A stretch of 11,521 nt of DNA, from assembly GCA_003265975.1 (NCBI GenBank), contig QFBU01000040.1, positions 1-11,521 of the forward strand, given 5' to 3'. The translations under genes were made by a program, and so were the position numbers. The notes beneath the pieces were generated by a model. It made no database searches, was not told the DNA's origin, and saw only the letters and a list, made by a program, of their open reading frames with translations. This document shows, piece by piece, positions 1 to 5,618 of the stretch. How positions within the stretch are numbered: position 1 is the first letter of the stretch; every line of letters starts with the position of its first letter. This DNA comes from Candidatus Marinamargulisbacteria bacterium SCGC AAA071-K20 (GTDB lineage Bacteria; Margulisbacteria; Marinamargulisbacteria; GCA-2716485; AAA071-K20).

Positions 1-89
1 CAATTGTTTTGAACCCTCTGATCTTCAATATTTCTTCAATATCTCGATAGCTCAGGTGGATAATTGTAATTTTTGAATAGGCTTTTCAT
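1..89 (-). pseudogene. IS6-family transposase remnant, N-terminal end, frameshifted and cut by the window edge
   Basis: Read on the minus strand from the ATG at 89-87, the first frame gives MKSLFKNYNYPPEL and then stops within a few codons. The +1 frame continues as LSYRDIEEILKIRGF to the left edge. Both pieces match, in the right order, the N-terminus of IS6-family DDE transposases, which open with a short LFK...(F/Y)PPE segment and then carry the helix-turn-helix segment LSYRD(I/L)EE-(8)-RG. About a dozen residues normally lie between the two pieces. They are missing here and the frame changes at the join, so a small internal deletion, not of a multiple of three, has broken the gene. The catalytic DDE part would lie beyond position 1 and cannot be judged. 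The stretch 90-120 on its upstream side probably holds the element end, but I could not define a terminal inverted repeat. The family call rests on motif recall, not on a search. Confidence 0.72.
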
Positions 90-121
90 TTTTTGACTTA
101 TCTTCATCTGACACCTCTGTT

Positions 122-502
122 TTGGTAGAAGTTTATCAGTTTGTGCTTAGCTGTGCGACAGAACCTATTAAAGTAGTGATGGCTATGCTTTTGGCTATAG
201 TCGTAGTCGGAATTACGTCATTGGCATTAGTGGTTCTAAATAAAAAATCAAAAGATACTACTACGACTTTTCAATATATAAAAACAAATGACAATAGGGC
301 TATTGATGCAATAAATAGTGGGGATATCTCAAAAGTTGAGAGCGCACTTAAATTTGAAGTTAGTCAATATTGTTTGAGGGAATTATATGTACAATCTCCT
401 TTTGATCAGGGATCAATAGAGGGTAATCAACTTATAGCTTTAATAAAGCCCCTTTATATTATGGGAAAGGGACAACCTCTATCAGCCGAGGCAGGCGAAT
501 AA
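122..502 (+). CDS. Hypothetical small single-pass membrane protein, possibly 5'-truncated
   Basis: This is a 126-codon frame that opens with TTG at 122. In-frame ATGs at 179 and 185 are alternative starts, and none of the three has a convincing ribosome binding site. The frame stays open upstream to a stop at 74-76, inside the IS6 remnant. Residues about 18-40 (VVMAMLLAIVVVGITSLALV) form one clear membrane segment. It is followed by a lysine-rich stop-transfer stretch (NKKSK) and then a roughly 80-residue polar domain with no motif I recognise. If translated, it would be a membrane-anchored protein with a small soluble domain. Its position against the transposase remnant suggests that the original 5' end was lost to the insertion. 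Its last codons overlap a GC-rich block of inverted repeats (462-566), so the 3' part may not be coding. The hydrophobic segment is the main reason to keep it. Confidence 0.42.
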   Translation: MVEVYQFVLSCATEPIKVVMAMLLAIVVVGITSLALVVLNKKSKDTTTTFQYIKTNDNRAIDAINSGDISKVESALKFEVSQYCLRELYVQSPFDQGSIEGNQLIALIKPLYIMGKGQPLSAEAGE

Positions 503-566
503 GAGAAAGCGCCACGGCTGTTCCTTCGAGATGTTTCCCAATTACTATGTCGGGATTCTCGACATA
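462..566 (+). other. GC-rich block of nested inverted repeats; candidate structured RNA
   Basis: This 105-nt block is about 50% G+C by my count, well above its AT-rich surroundings. On the plus strand it can fold as follows. TGGGAAA (462-468) pairs with TTTCCCA (534-540). GGGA (469-472) pairs with TTCC (521-524) with one G-T wobble. CAGCCG (483-488) pairs with CGGCTG (515-520). GGCG (494-497) pairs with CGCC (510-513), closing a 12-nt loop. A separate 9-bp hairpin with one wobble and a 3-nt loop (ATT) follows at 546-566. The stems nest without conflict. The first half overlaps the end of the small ORF, whose stop codon lies at 500-502 in the apical loop. Either strand could fold; the terminator-like hairpin at 625-647 favours plus. 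I do not recognise a known RNA family. A mobile-element end would be another explanation. Confidence 0.33.
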
Positions 567-794
567 CTTGTCTCCAATAAAGAAAATGTGAAATAGCTTA
601 ATGGGGAGGAAGTCAAACCCCTAACCCCATTCCTTGGGGAATTTTTTGGAAAGTTTATAATTAAGTTATCCTGATGAAAATGAAATAATTTCACTTGTTT
701 TCACTTTCACCTAAACTTTAGACAGGGGCAATCATGAAGGCATAGTATAATATTCTAGAAAGTTAAAATTTTGAAAATATCAGGAATTTAATTC
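503..794. other. Gene-poor spacer between the small ORF and the convergent signalling operon
   Basis: Beyond the repeat block and the terminator-like hairpin described above, positions 648-794 are AT-rich and hold no ORF of note. I found no hairpin plus T-run that would end the minus-strand operon after its last stop codon at 795-797. Short AT-rich palindromes occur (for example TGAAATAATTTCA near 680) but nothing that I can assign. Confidence 0.5.
600..647 (+). terminator. Intrinsic terminator-like hairpin with a competing upstream stem
   Basis: CCCCA (625-629) and TGGGG (635-639) form a 5-bp GC-rich stem with a 5-nt loop. AA and six T (642-647) follow, which is the layout of a Rho-independent terminator on the plus strand. 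The stem is short. AATGGGG (600-606) pairs perfectly over 7 bp with CCCCATT (625-631), so it would compete with the terminator stem, as an antiterminator does. No plus-strand gene follows until 4722, so this more likely ends a transcript from the 122-566 region than controls a downstream gene. Confidence 0.4.
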
Positions 795-1145
795 TTAATG
801 TCTCTTGAAAACCAACATTAAAAATCCAAAAATCATTAGCAGACCACCTATTGGAGTCAAAAACATGAGAAGTTTCACGTGAAACAATAAATACAAAAAT
901 AACGATCCACAAAAAACACTTAAACCAGAAATAACAAGCCTAACGCCCGTTTTTGGTAAAGCTATATGAAACTGAGCTAAACCCATAATCATCACCCACG
1001 CTCCACCAAACAATAAATACCTGGCGGCAGTATCAAACATGGAAAGATCTTTGGGGGGTAATATCCCTCGAAGTATATGATGCCCGAAAGCATTAAGCGC
1101 GACAGCTATAGCTGTAAGTAAAAATCCAGATCTAAGTAACGTCAT
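795..1145 (-). CDS. DUF423 (YgdD-type) small integral membrane protein
   Basis: The 116-residue protein matches the DUF423 family in length and layout. It has a conserved N-terminal ALNAFG(H)H segment (family form ALGAFGAHGL, residues about 17-23), a central FDTAARY stretch (residues about 37-43), and the family's C-terminal TPIGGLLMIFGF hallmark (residues about 97-108). Four hydrophobic segments predict an inner-membrane protein with short connecting loops. The molecular function of the family is not established. The start codon lies only 4 bp after the STAS gene's stop and lacks its own clear Shine-Dalgarno sequence, so it is probably translated by coupling as the last gene of the operon. 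Being last, it could be a passenger rather than part of the signalling pathway. The family assignment is confident from the N- and C-terminal signatures. Confidence 0.85.
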   Translation of the reverse strand: MTLLRSGFLLTAIAVALNAFGHHILRGILPPKDLSMFDTAARYLLFGGAWVMIMGLAQFHIALPKTGVRLVISGLSVFCGSLFLYLLFHVKLLMFLTPIGGLLMIFGFLMLVFKRH

Positions 1146-1149
1146 TAAT

Positions 1150-1482
1150 CTAAAATTGAGAGATACTGTTCTCTAAAGTAGCCGAAAAAGTAAATAGTCT
1201 AGTAAACCCCGAGATATCAAAGATTTCTTTAATCTCGTCATTTACACCCATCAATACAACCTGACCGCCTGTTGGCTTAGTCTTTTTTTGAGCTACAATA
1301 AACACTCTAAATCCGGCACTACTTATATACTCAGCTTGGCTCAAATCAAGAATAATTTTGTCTTGCCCTTCATTTATAACTTGAACAACTACTTGTTCTA
1401 ACTCGGGAGCCGTTAAGGTATCCAAACGTCCCTCAACTTTAATTAAACATTTACCTTCAACTGTTTCAACTGATGTCTTCAT
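1150..1482 (-). CDS. STAS-domain anti-sigma factor antagonist (SpoIIAA/RsbV-like)
   Basis: The 110-residue protein is a single STAS domain covering nearly its whole length, the usual size for the family. It shows an N-terminal strand pair (KCLIKVEGRLDT, residues 11-22), the central DLSQAEYISSAGFRV loop-helix (residues 46-60), and the C-terminal IFDISGFTRLF helix (residues 87-97). Ser55 aligns with the phosphorylated serine of SpoIIAA/RsbV (DSSG motif, here SSAG). The expected role is a cytoplasmic switch: when unphosphorylated it binds and neutralises an anti-sigma or other kinase-type partner. It lies directly after the phosphatase/kinase gene and overlaps it by 17 nt, which points to that protein as its modifying enzyme. 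A strong ribosome binding site (AAGGAG, 6 nt before ATG) supports this start and suggests that more STAS protein than enzyme is made. Confidence 0.92.
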   Translation of the reverse strand: MKTSVETVEGKCLIKVEGRLDTLTAPELEQVVVQVINEGQDKIILDLSQAEYISSAGFRVFIVAQKKTKPTGGQVVLMGVNDEIKEIFDISGFTRLFTFSATLENSISQF

Positions 1483-3445
1483 CTTGTGCTCCTTGTAACT
1501 CTAAACCTAAATTCAATACATTCTTGTCATCTTTTCTTTCATACGAAATATCTTTCACTAAATTTTTAACAAAGTGTATTCCTAGTCCCCCAATACCTAT
1601 ATCGTCTAAAGTACGCTCTGTGTCTACTTCTTCACGATCTAGAGGATTAAAGGCCATAGCGTCATCTTCTAATTGCAAGAGTAGCTTACCCTGTTCAATG
1701 GCAAACGTTACGTAAATAAGATGATGATCGTGGTCCTCGTACCCATAAGAAATAGTATTAGTAAGAAGTTCTTCCAAAATCAAATTAACATTCATAGTCG
1801 TCTTAACATCCAAATTATTTTCCTCTGAAAACATTTCAACTACTTTTTGTAATTTTAGTAATTCTTGAAGATCGTTATTAAAATGAACTTTTACTTTATC
1901 TTTTAAAGACACATGGCTTCCTTTCCATCGTACTGACAACACTGTAATATCATCTGATTGGTTAGCCCCCGCAGTAAAAGCCTGAACGTCCTTTACTACT
2001 ATTTGATTAATTTCTTTACAGTCATTTTCAACACCTATTTGTTTAAAAAGTGCGTCGACTCTGTCGTCACCATAGAGATCTTTGTCTACGTTTTCTGCTT
2101 CAGTTATTCCGTCAGTGAATAGTAATAGTGTATCATCTTGATCTAGTGTGACTGTATTACTTTGATAATAAAATCCTGACTCAATCCCCACAGCCATTCC
2201 ATTAGTAAGTGGCAATTTAGAAAAACTACCATCTTTTTTGAACAATAACGGAGGTGGATGACCGGCATTACAATAAGTTAATTTTCCTGAGTTCATATCC
2301 AAAATACCAAACAGCACCGTTACAAATAAACAATGCTCGTTACGTTGCTCTAATAAATTATTAACACTCGTCAACACATCAGAAACCGAATCAATATGTA
2401 AACAAGTGGCTTTCATCATAGTTAAACTCGCTGACATAAATAGAGCGGCAGGAACGCCCTTACCTGACACATCTCCAACCGAGAAACAAAGTAGATTGTC
2501 TTTTACAAAAAAATCATAGAAATCACCACCCACTTCTTTAGCAGGAATCAAGGTCCCTTCAAGGTCGATAGGTAAGCCTTCAGGTAAAATAGACTTATTA
2601 GGGAGCATATTCAACTGAATATCATGAGCTATCTTTAAGTCACTTTCCATTTTTTCTTTACAAACTGTGGTCGTCTCAAGGTCCTGAATATACTGAATAA
2701 GTTTGTCTTCTAAGTTAACAAAACTGTCCGCTAGGTTACCAATTTCGTCTTTGCTTCTTTTTGTGAGTTGTTTAATGTCCCACTGCATAGCAAGTGGCTG
2801 CTTAAAGTGATGATTAGAGAGCGCGTTTGAATAGGAAGTCAGTAATTTAATTGGCTTACTAATTTGCTTGATAAACATATATAAAAGGCCAATACTAATC
2901 ACAAAAAGACCAATTATAAGGGCCAGAGTTTTCAAAATAGTTTCTTTAATAGTGGTATTAATGGGCTCCAAAGACATACCCACATGAACATACCCAATTT
3001 TACCTATAATCATGGGTGAAATAATTTCAATAAGATCTCCATATTCTTGGAGTTTTAAATTAAACATCTTCCCAGACTGTAAGTTCCCTTTTTGCAACTG
3101 GTCTAATTCTACACTCTCTAACTCACTAGGTACTCCCGGAACAAAGGTATGCGCAATAATTTTTAGAGACGAATCCCTTACTAAAATATAAGCGACACCC
3201 TTAATCTCTAAATATTGATTTAGAATCGACTGAATAGTAGCGGGATCACTGTTTAAAACCAAGTTCACGCTAGAGTCAGAAATACTTTTTGCAACAGAGG
3301 CCCCTTTAGACCGATATTCACTCATAAGATGTTCTTCGAGAGTATATTGAGTGAAAAAGGCAATAGAAACAACAGTGACTAAAAACACTGTAAAAAACCC
3401 AATAAACACCTTAAAAAATATTTTACTTTTTTTTACTTTTGCCAT
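1466..3445 (-). CDS. Membrane sensor PP2C/SpoIIE phosphatase fused to a C-terminal RsbW-type HATPase kinase domain
   Basis: 659 residues. Domains in order: membrane helix about 9-31; extracytoplasmic sensor region about 32-168; second helix about 170-192; HAMP-like linker about 193-255; coiled stretch; PP2C/SpoIIE phosphatase about 280-508; HATPase_c domain about 520-650. Phosphatase metal-binding motifs are intact: GGDFYDFF (Asp308), GDVSGKGVPAALFM (Asp325), FTDGITEA (Asp445) and SDDIT (Asp498/499). The kinase-like part has an N-box (NLILEELLTNTISYGY, with Glu558/559 and Asn563), a G1-like box DDAMAFNP and a glycine-rich GIGGLGIHF (617-624). The expected role is to dephosphorylate, and perhaps also phosphorylate or sequester, the STAS protein encoded next, in response to an extracytoplasmic signal. 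Its start overlaps the binding-protein gene by 13 nt and its end overlaps the STAS gene by 17 nt. Oddity: Ala596 stands where many G1 boxes have Gly. The domain calls are strong; the direction of signalling is inferred. Confidence 0.93.
   Translation of the reverse strand: MAKVKKSKIFFKVFIGFFTVFLVTVVSIAFFTQYTLEEHLMSEYRSKGASVAKSISDSSVNLVLNSDPATIQSILNQYLEIKGVAYILVRDSSLKIIAHTFVPGVPSELESVELDQLQKGNLQSGKMFNLKLQEYGDLIEIISPMIIGKIGYVHVGMSLEPINTTIKETILKTLALIIGLFVISIGLLYMFIKQISKPIKLLTSYSNALSNHHFKQPLAMQWDIKQLTKRSKDEIGNLADSFVNLEDKLIQYIQDLETTTVCKEKMESDLKIAHDIQLNMLPNKSILPEGLPIDLEGTLIPAKEVGGDFYDFFVKDNLLCFSVGDVSGKGVPAALFMSASLTMMKATCLHIDSVSDVLTSVNNLLEQRNEHCLFVTVLFGILDMNSGKLTYCNAGHPPPLLFKKDGSFSKLPLTNGMAVGIESGFYYQSNTVTLDQDDTLLLFTDGITEAENVDKDLYGDDRVDALFKQIGVENDCKEINQIVVKDVQAFTAGANQSDDITVLSVRWKGSHVSLKDKVKVHFNNDLQELLKLQKVVEMFSEENNLDVKTTMNVNLILEELLTNTISYGYEDHDHHLIYVTFAIEQGKLLLQLEDDAMAFNPLDREEVDTERTLDDIGIGGLGIHFVKNLVKDISYERKDDKNVLNLGLELQGAQDEDIS
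1489..1494 (-). promoter_or_regulatory. Strong Shine-Dalgarno for the STAS gene, inside the upstream gene
   Basis: On the minus strand AAGGAG stands 6 nt before the ATG at 1482-1480, giving the string AAGGAGCACAAGATG. It lies within the last codons of the SpoIIE-type gene and fixes the STAS start within the 17-nt overlap. Confidence 0.8.
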
Positions 3446-4608
3446 ACTGACCAGTCTTTCACCGTACTAAATTGTCCATCTTGAACACTTATATAATAAA
3501 TTTCATTAAGCGCCTGATGATTGTCTTGAGAAATAGTAATTGGAGTATCGATTCCTAAATTAAACCGCGTCACCTTTGCAGCCGCCTTAGGAATCTCACT
3601 TCTTTTAAAGTCTCCATCCATATTTTTTAAAATAGTAACCAACAACCTGGCATTTAAAAACCCTTCAAATTCTATCGCATTAAATTGGTCTTCCGTCTCG
3701 TACCCCATTAACCAATAATAGTCTTTTGTCGCTTTAATAGAATTATCTTTTATGGGGACAGTCATCGAATTAACAAGATTTTTAGTATAGTCGATGTCAC
3801 TGTTTTTAGATTCTTTACTTAAAAGCCCCAATAAACTGTTAGTGCCCACAAAGGAAATATTTGCAGCCAAAATATCACTCCCAGCATTTCTTAAATCACG
3901 AATAAATCCGGCACAGGCCTGATACGATCCAATACAAACAACAGCGTCTGGTTTACCCTCTAAAATAAGATCCACCTGCCTCTTAAATGAGTTTGAATAC
4001 GGAGTGCCTCGCTTATAGGCAGCTTCGCTTACTATAGAAACCCCATGGCTTTCTAAGCCTTTATTAACGCCTACCCACCCCGTTTTCCCATAACCATCAC
4101 TTTGAAAATAAACAGCAACTCGTTTTCTTCCAATACTTAAAAAATGGTCTACTAAGCCTTTTGTCTCTTGAACATAAGACGCTCTTAAGTTGTATACATA
4201 CTTGCCATAAGGCGGTTTACGTTGCGGACCTGCTCCGGTAAATGGAAAAAACAAATACATATCATTTTCTTGATAATGTTTTAAAAGCGGTAAAATTCGA
4301 GTAACAGTGGGGGTTCCAACATAACCATATAACAGATCCACCTTATCATTCTCAACAAGCATAATAGTGTTTCTAACACAGGAATGCGGGTCATAATAAT
4401 CGTCATATGCCACGATCTCTATTTGCTGGCCATTGATTCCACCCTTTTTATTGATATGTTCAAAATAGGCCTTTGACGATCTAAACATAGCTTTGCCTAG
4501 TTCTTGGGACGCACCTGAAAGAGCTAAAGACATACCTACTTTTATGGGTGGCTTAGAGAAGGCAAGCGACCCAAGAAATATTAATATTAAAAATAGTCTA
4601 AAAAACAT
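3433..4608 (-). CDS. Type I periplasmic solute-binding protein (Leu/Ile/Val-binding-like, Peripla_BP_6)
   Basis: I chose the ATG at 4608 (391 residues). A TTG at 4626 would add six residues before an otherwise complete signal peptide. The N-terminus MFFRLFLILIFLGSLAFS is a secretion signal with likely cleavage before KPPIKVG. There is no lipobox cysteine, so a soluble periplasmic protein is expected. The mature part follows the branched-chain amino acid/amide-binding fold: IKVGMSLALSGASQELG, then INKKGGINGQQIEIVAYDD, then LLYGYVGTPT, with the second lobe around KRVAVYFQSDGYG. No permease or ATPase gene lies beside it. Instead it is the first gene of an operon with a membrane phosphatase/kinase and overlaps that gene by 13 nt. 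This suggests a ligand receptor that feeds the sensor rather than a transport component. The ligand cannot be read from the sequence. Branched-chain amino acids, amides and aromatic acids are all possible for this fold. Confidence 0.88.
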   Translation of the reverse strand: MFFRLFLILIFLGSLAFSKPPIKVGMSLALSGASQELGKAMFRSSKAYFEHINKKGGINGQQIEIVAYDDYYDPHSCVRNTIMLVENDKVDLLYGYVGTPTVTRILPLLKHYQENDMYLFFPFTGAGPQRKPPYGKYVYNLRASYVQETKGLVDHFLSIGRKRVAVYFQSDGYGKTGWVGVNKGLESHGVSIVSEAAYKRGTPYSNSFKRQVDLILEGKPDAVVCIGSYQACAGFIRDLRNAGSDILAANISFVGTNSLLGLLSKESKNSDIDYTKNLVNSMTVPIKDNSIKATKDYYWLMGYETEDQFNAIEFEGFLNARLLVTILKNMDGDFKRSEIPKAAAKVTRFNLGIDTPITISQDNHQALNEIYYISVQDGQFSTVKDWSVWQK

Positions 4609-4721
4609 TACTAATAAGTATAACAAACAAAAACTCTATATCGAAAATCAAGTTAAAACATCTAAGACTACAAGTTTCTACTCTATATTGATTTTTGACT
4701 CTAGAAAAGTTAGTGTATATT
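4609..4721. promoter_or_regulatory. Divergent intergenic region carrying a repeated ACTCTATAT element
   Basis: These 113 bp separate the two divergent operons and must hold both promoters. The nonamer ACTCTATAT occurs at 4633-4641 and 4680-4688, each followed by (C/T)GA, and a shorter ACTCTA at 4698-4703. TTGACT (4695-4700) and TATTAT (4718-4723) with a 17-bp spacer resemble a sigma-70 promoter for the plus strand. However, that -10 box overlaps the best ATG (4722), so start site and promoter cannot both be right. On the minus strand TATACT (4622-4617) could be a -10 box, with no good -35. Confidence 0.35.
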
Positions 4722-5618
4722 ATGCAATCCATTGACATAAAACAGCTCATTTCTCAAGAAAATATTAAAGTTCCAGAGCCTAAAAGTAGTCATTTGCATT
4801 TTAATAATAGTTTTCTTACTTTACTTGCAAAAAACCGAAATGAATTTTTAATCTCTAACTATTCCCAACATAAAGACAAGCTCTTGTTCTGCATAAATCC
4901 TGCAAAAAACACATTTAAGCTGATAGAAACCAAGGGCGAAAAATCCAGATCATTTAATATAGACTTTGAAAAACAATTTTTTACTGTGGGCAAAAGGCGG
5001 GGTTTTGAAAAAGATATAGTCACTTTAAAAAGCCAATTAAAAAAAATGACTGGTTTTATATTAAACAATCACCCCACCGTTCTTGTTCTCTTTGACGATA
5101 AACAAGAAGGAGAAACTACATTAAAAAGTGAATTAAAAAATAAATTTAACATCAATACCGACCCATTTTCACAAATTAAAAAAATTAAAGAAAACTTAGT
5201 GCATTCGATTGCGTCGCACTTGAAAAAATTCATTTCAATGTTATCTACCATATCTAAACCTACTGGTGAAAAAACACATGCCCTTCCAGAAATGATCAAT
5301 GCCACAAAAAAAATATTTCTAGAAATGTTGGACGATGAATCTAAAATTATTGTTACCAACTCAAGCAAAAAAGAAAAAACAATCAATTCTATTTATACCT
5401 TAGTAATAACACCTGAAAAGGCCCTCTTTGTTGAAGAAAGCAGCTTATCTAAAAACAAAATCATTTTTAACTATAAAGAAAAAATTTATACACTTAACGA
5501 AGACCCACTTACTAAAACGTCACTAGATTGGTTTACAAGAAAGTTAGAACAAATAAGTAATGAGATATCAAGAGACAAAGCAACTATTTTAGTAGGAGAG
5601 AAAAAGAATGAAGCATAG
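4722..5618 (+). CDS. Hypothetical soluble protein, coupled to the decarboxylase gene
   Basis: I recognise no family. The frame also allows a TTG start at 4695, but the ATG at 4722 (298 residues, MQSIDIKQLISQ...) is a more natural start. Neither has a clear ribosome binding site. No signal peptide or membrane helix is visible, so it is probably cytoplasmic. The protein is lysine-rich and looks like alternating strands and helices. Two halves can be imagined: residues about 20-120, with strand-like LTLLAKNRNEFLIS and TVLVLFDDKQEGE, and residues about 200-295, with SIYTLVITPEKALFVEE. The middle (about 140-190) is helical and polar. Its last 11 nt overlap the start of the downstream keto-acid decarboxylase gene, so the two are co-transcribed and probably translationally coupled. 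That arrangement suggests, but does not show, a partner or regulator of the enzyme. Codon use and AT content look like the neighbours. Confidence 0.8.
   Translation: MQSIDIKQLISQENIKVPEPKSSHLHFNNSFLTLLAKNRNEFLISNYSQHKDKLLFCINPAKNTFKLIETKGEKSRSFNIDFEKQFFTVGKRRGFEKDIVTLKSQLKKMTGFILNNHPTVLVLFDDKQEGETTLKSELKNKFNINTDPFSQIKKIKENLVHSIASHLKKFISMLSTISKPTGEKTHALPEMINATKKIFLEMLDDESKIIVTNSSKKEKTINSIYTLVITPEKALFVEESSLSKNKIIFNYKEKIYTLNEDPLTKTSLDWFTRKLEQISNEISRDKATILVGEKKNEA
5594..5600 (+). promoter_or_regulatory. Shine-Dalgarno for the decarboxylase gene
   Basis: AGGAGAG stands 7 nt before the ATG at 5608. It lies inside the end of the preceding gene and supports both the chosen start and the 11-nt overlap. 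Confidence 0.75.

Noticed and set aside
22..42. Tandem 11-bp repeat TCTTCAATAT(T/C)
   Set aside because: On the minus strand it encodes the repeated Glu-Ile/Leu helix residues of the transposase and needs no other explanation.
48..62. TAGCTCAGGTGGATA, which resembles the D-arm region of a tRNA
   Set aside because: The D-stem partner, anticodon arm, T-arm and acceptor end are all missing, and the same bases are explained as part of the IS6 transposase helix-turn-helix codons on the minus strand.
459..620. A 53-codon open minus-strand frame that reads smoothly (for example NPDIVIGKHLEGTAVA)
   Set aside because: It has no start codon near its upstream stop, matches no family I know, and lies over the nested inverted repeats, whose base pairing alone can keep several frames open.
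722..757. GACA...TATAAT promoter-like string on the plus strand
   Set aside because: The spacing is about 21 bp, too long for a good sigma-70 promoter, and no plus-strand gene follows; the downstream genes are on the other strand.
3433..4608. Assignment of the binding protein as LivK of a branched-chain amino acid transporter
   Set aside because: The fold fits, but no permease or ATPase genes are nearby and the ligand pocket cannot be read with confidence, so no gene symbol was given.
4695..4723. TTGACT-17 bp-TATTAT promoter for the plus-strand pair
   Set aside because: It matches consensus well, but the -10 box covers the preferred ATG (4722), so its transcript would start after the start codon. 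It is kept only as a remark in the intergenic entry.
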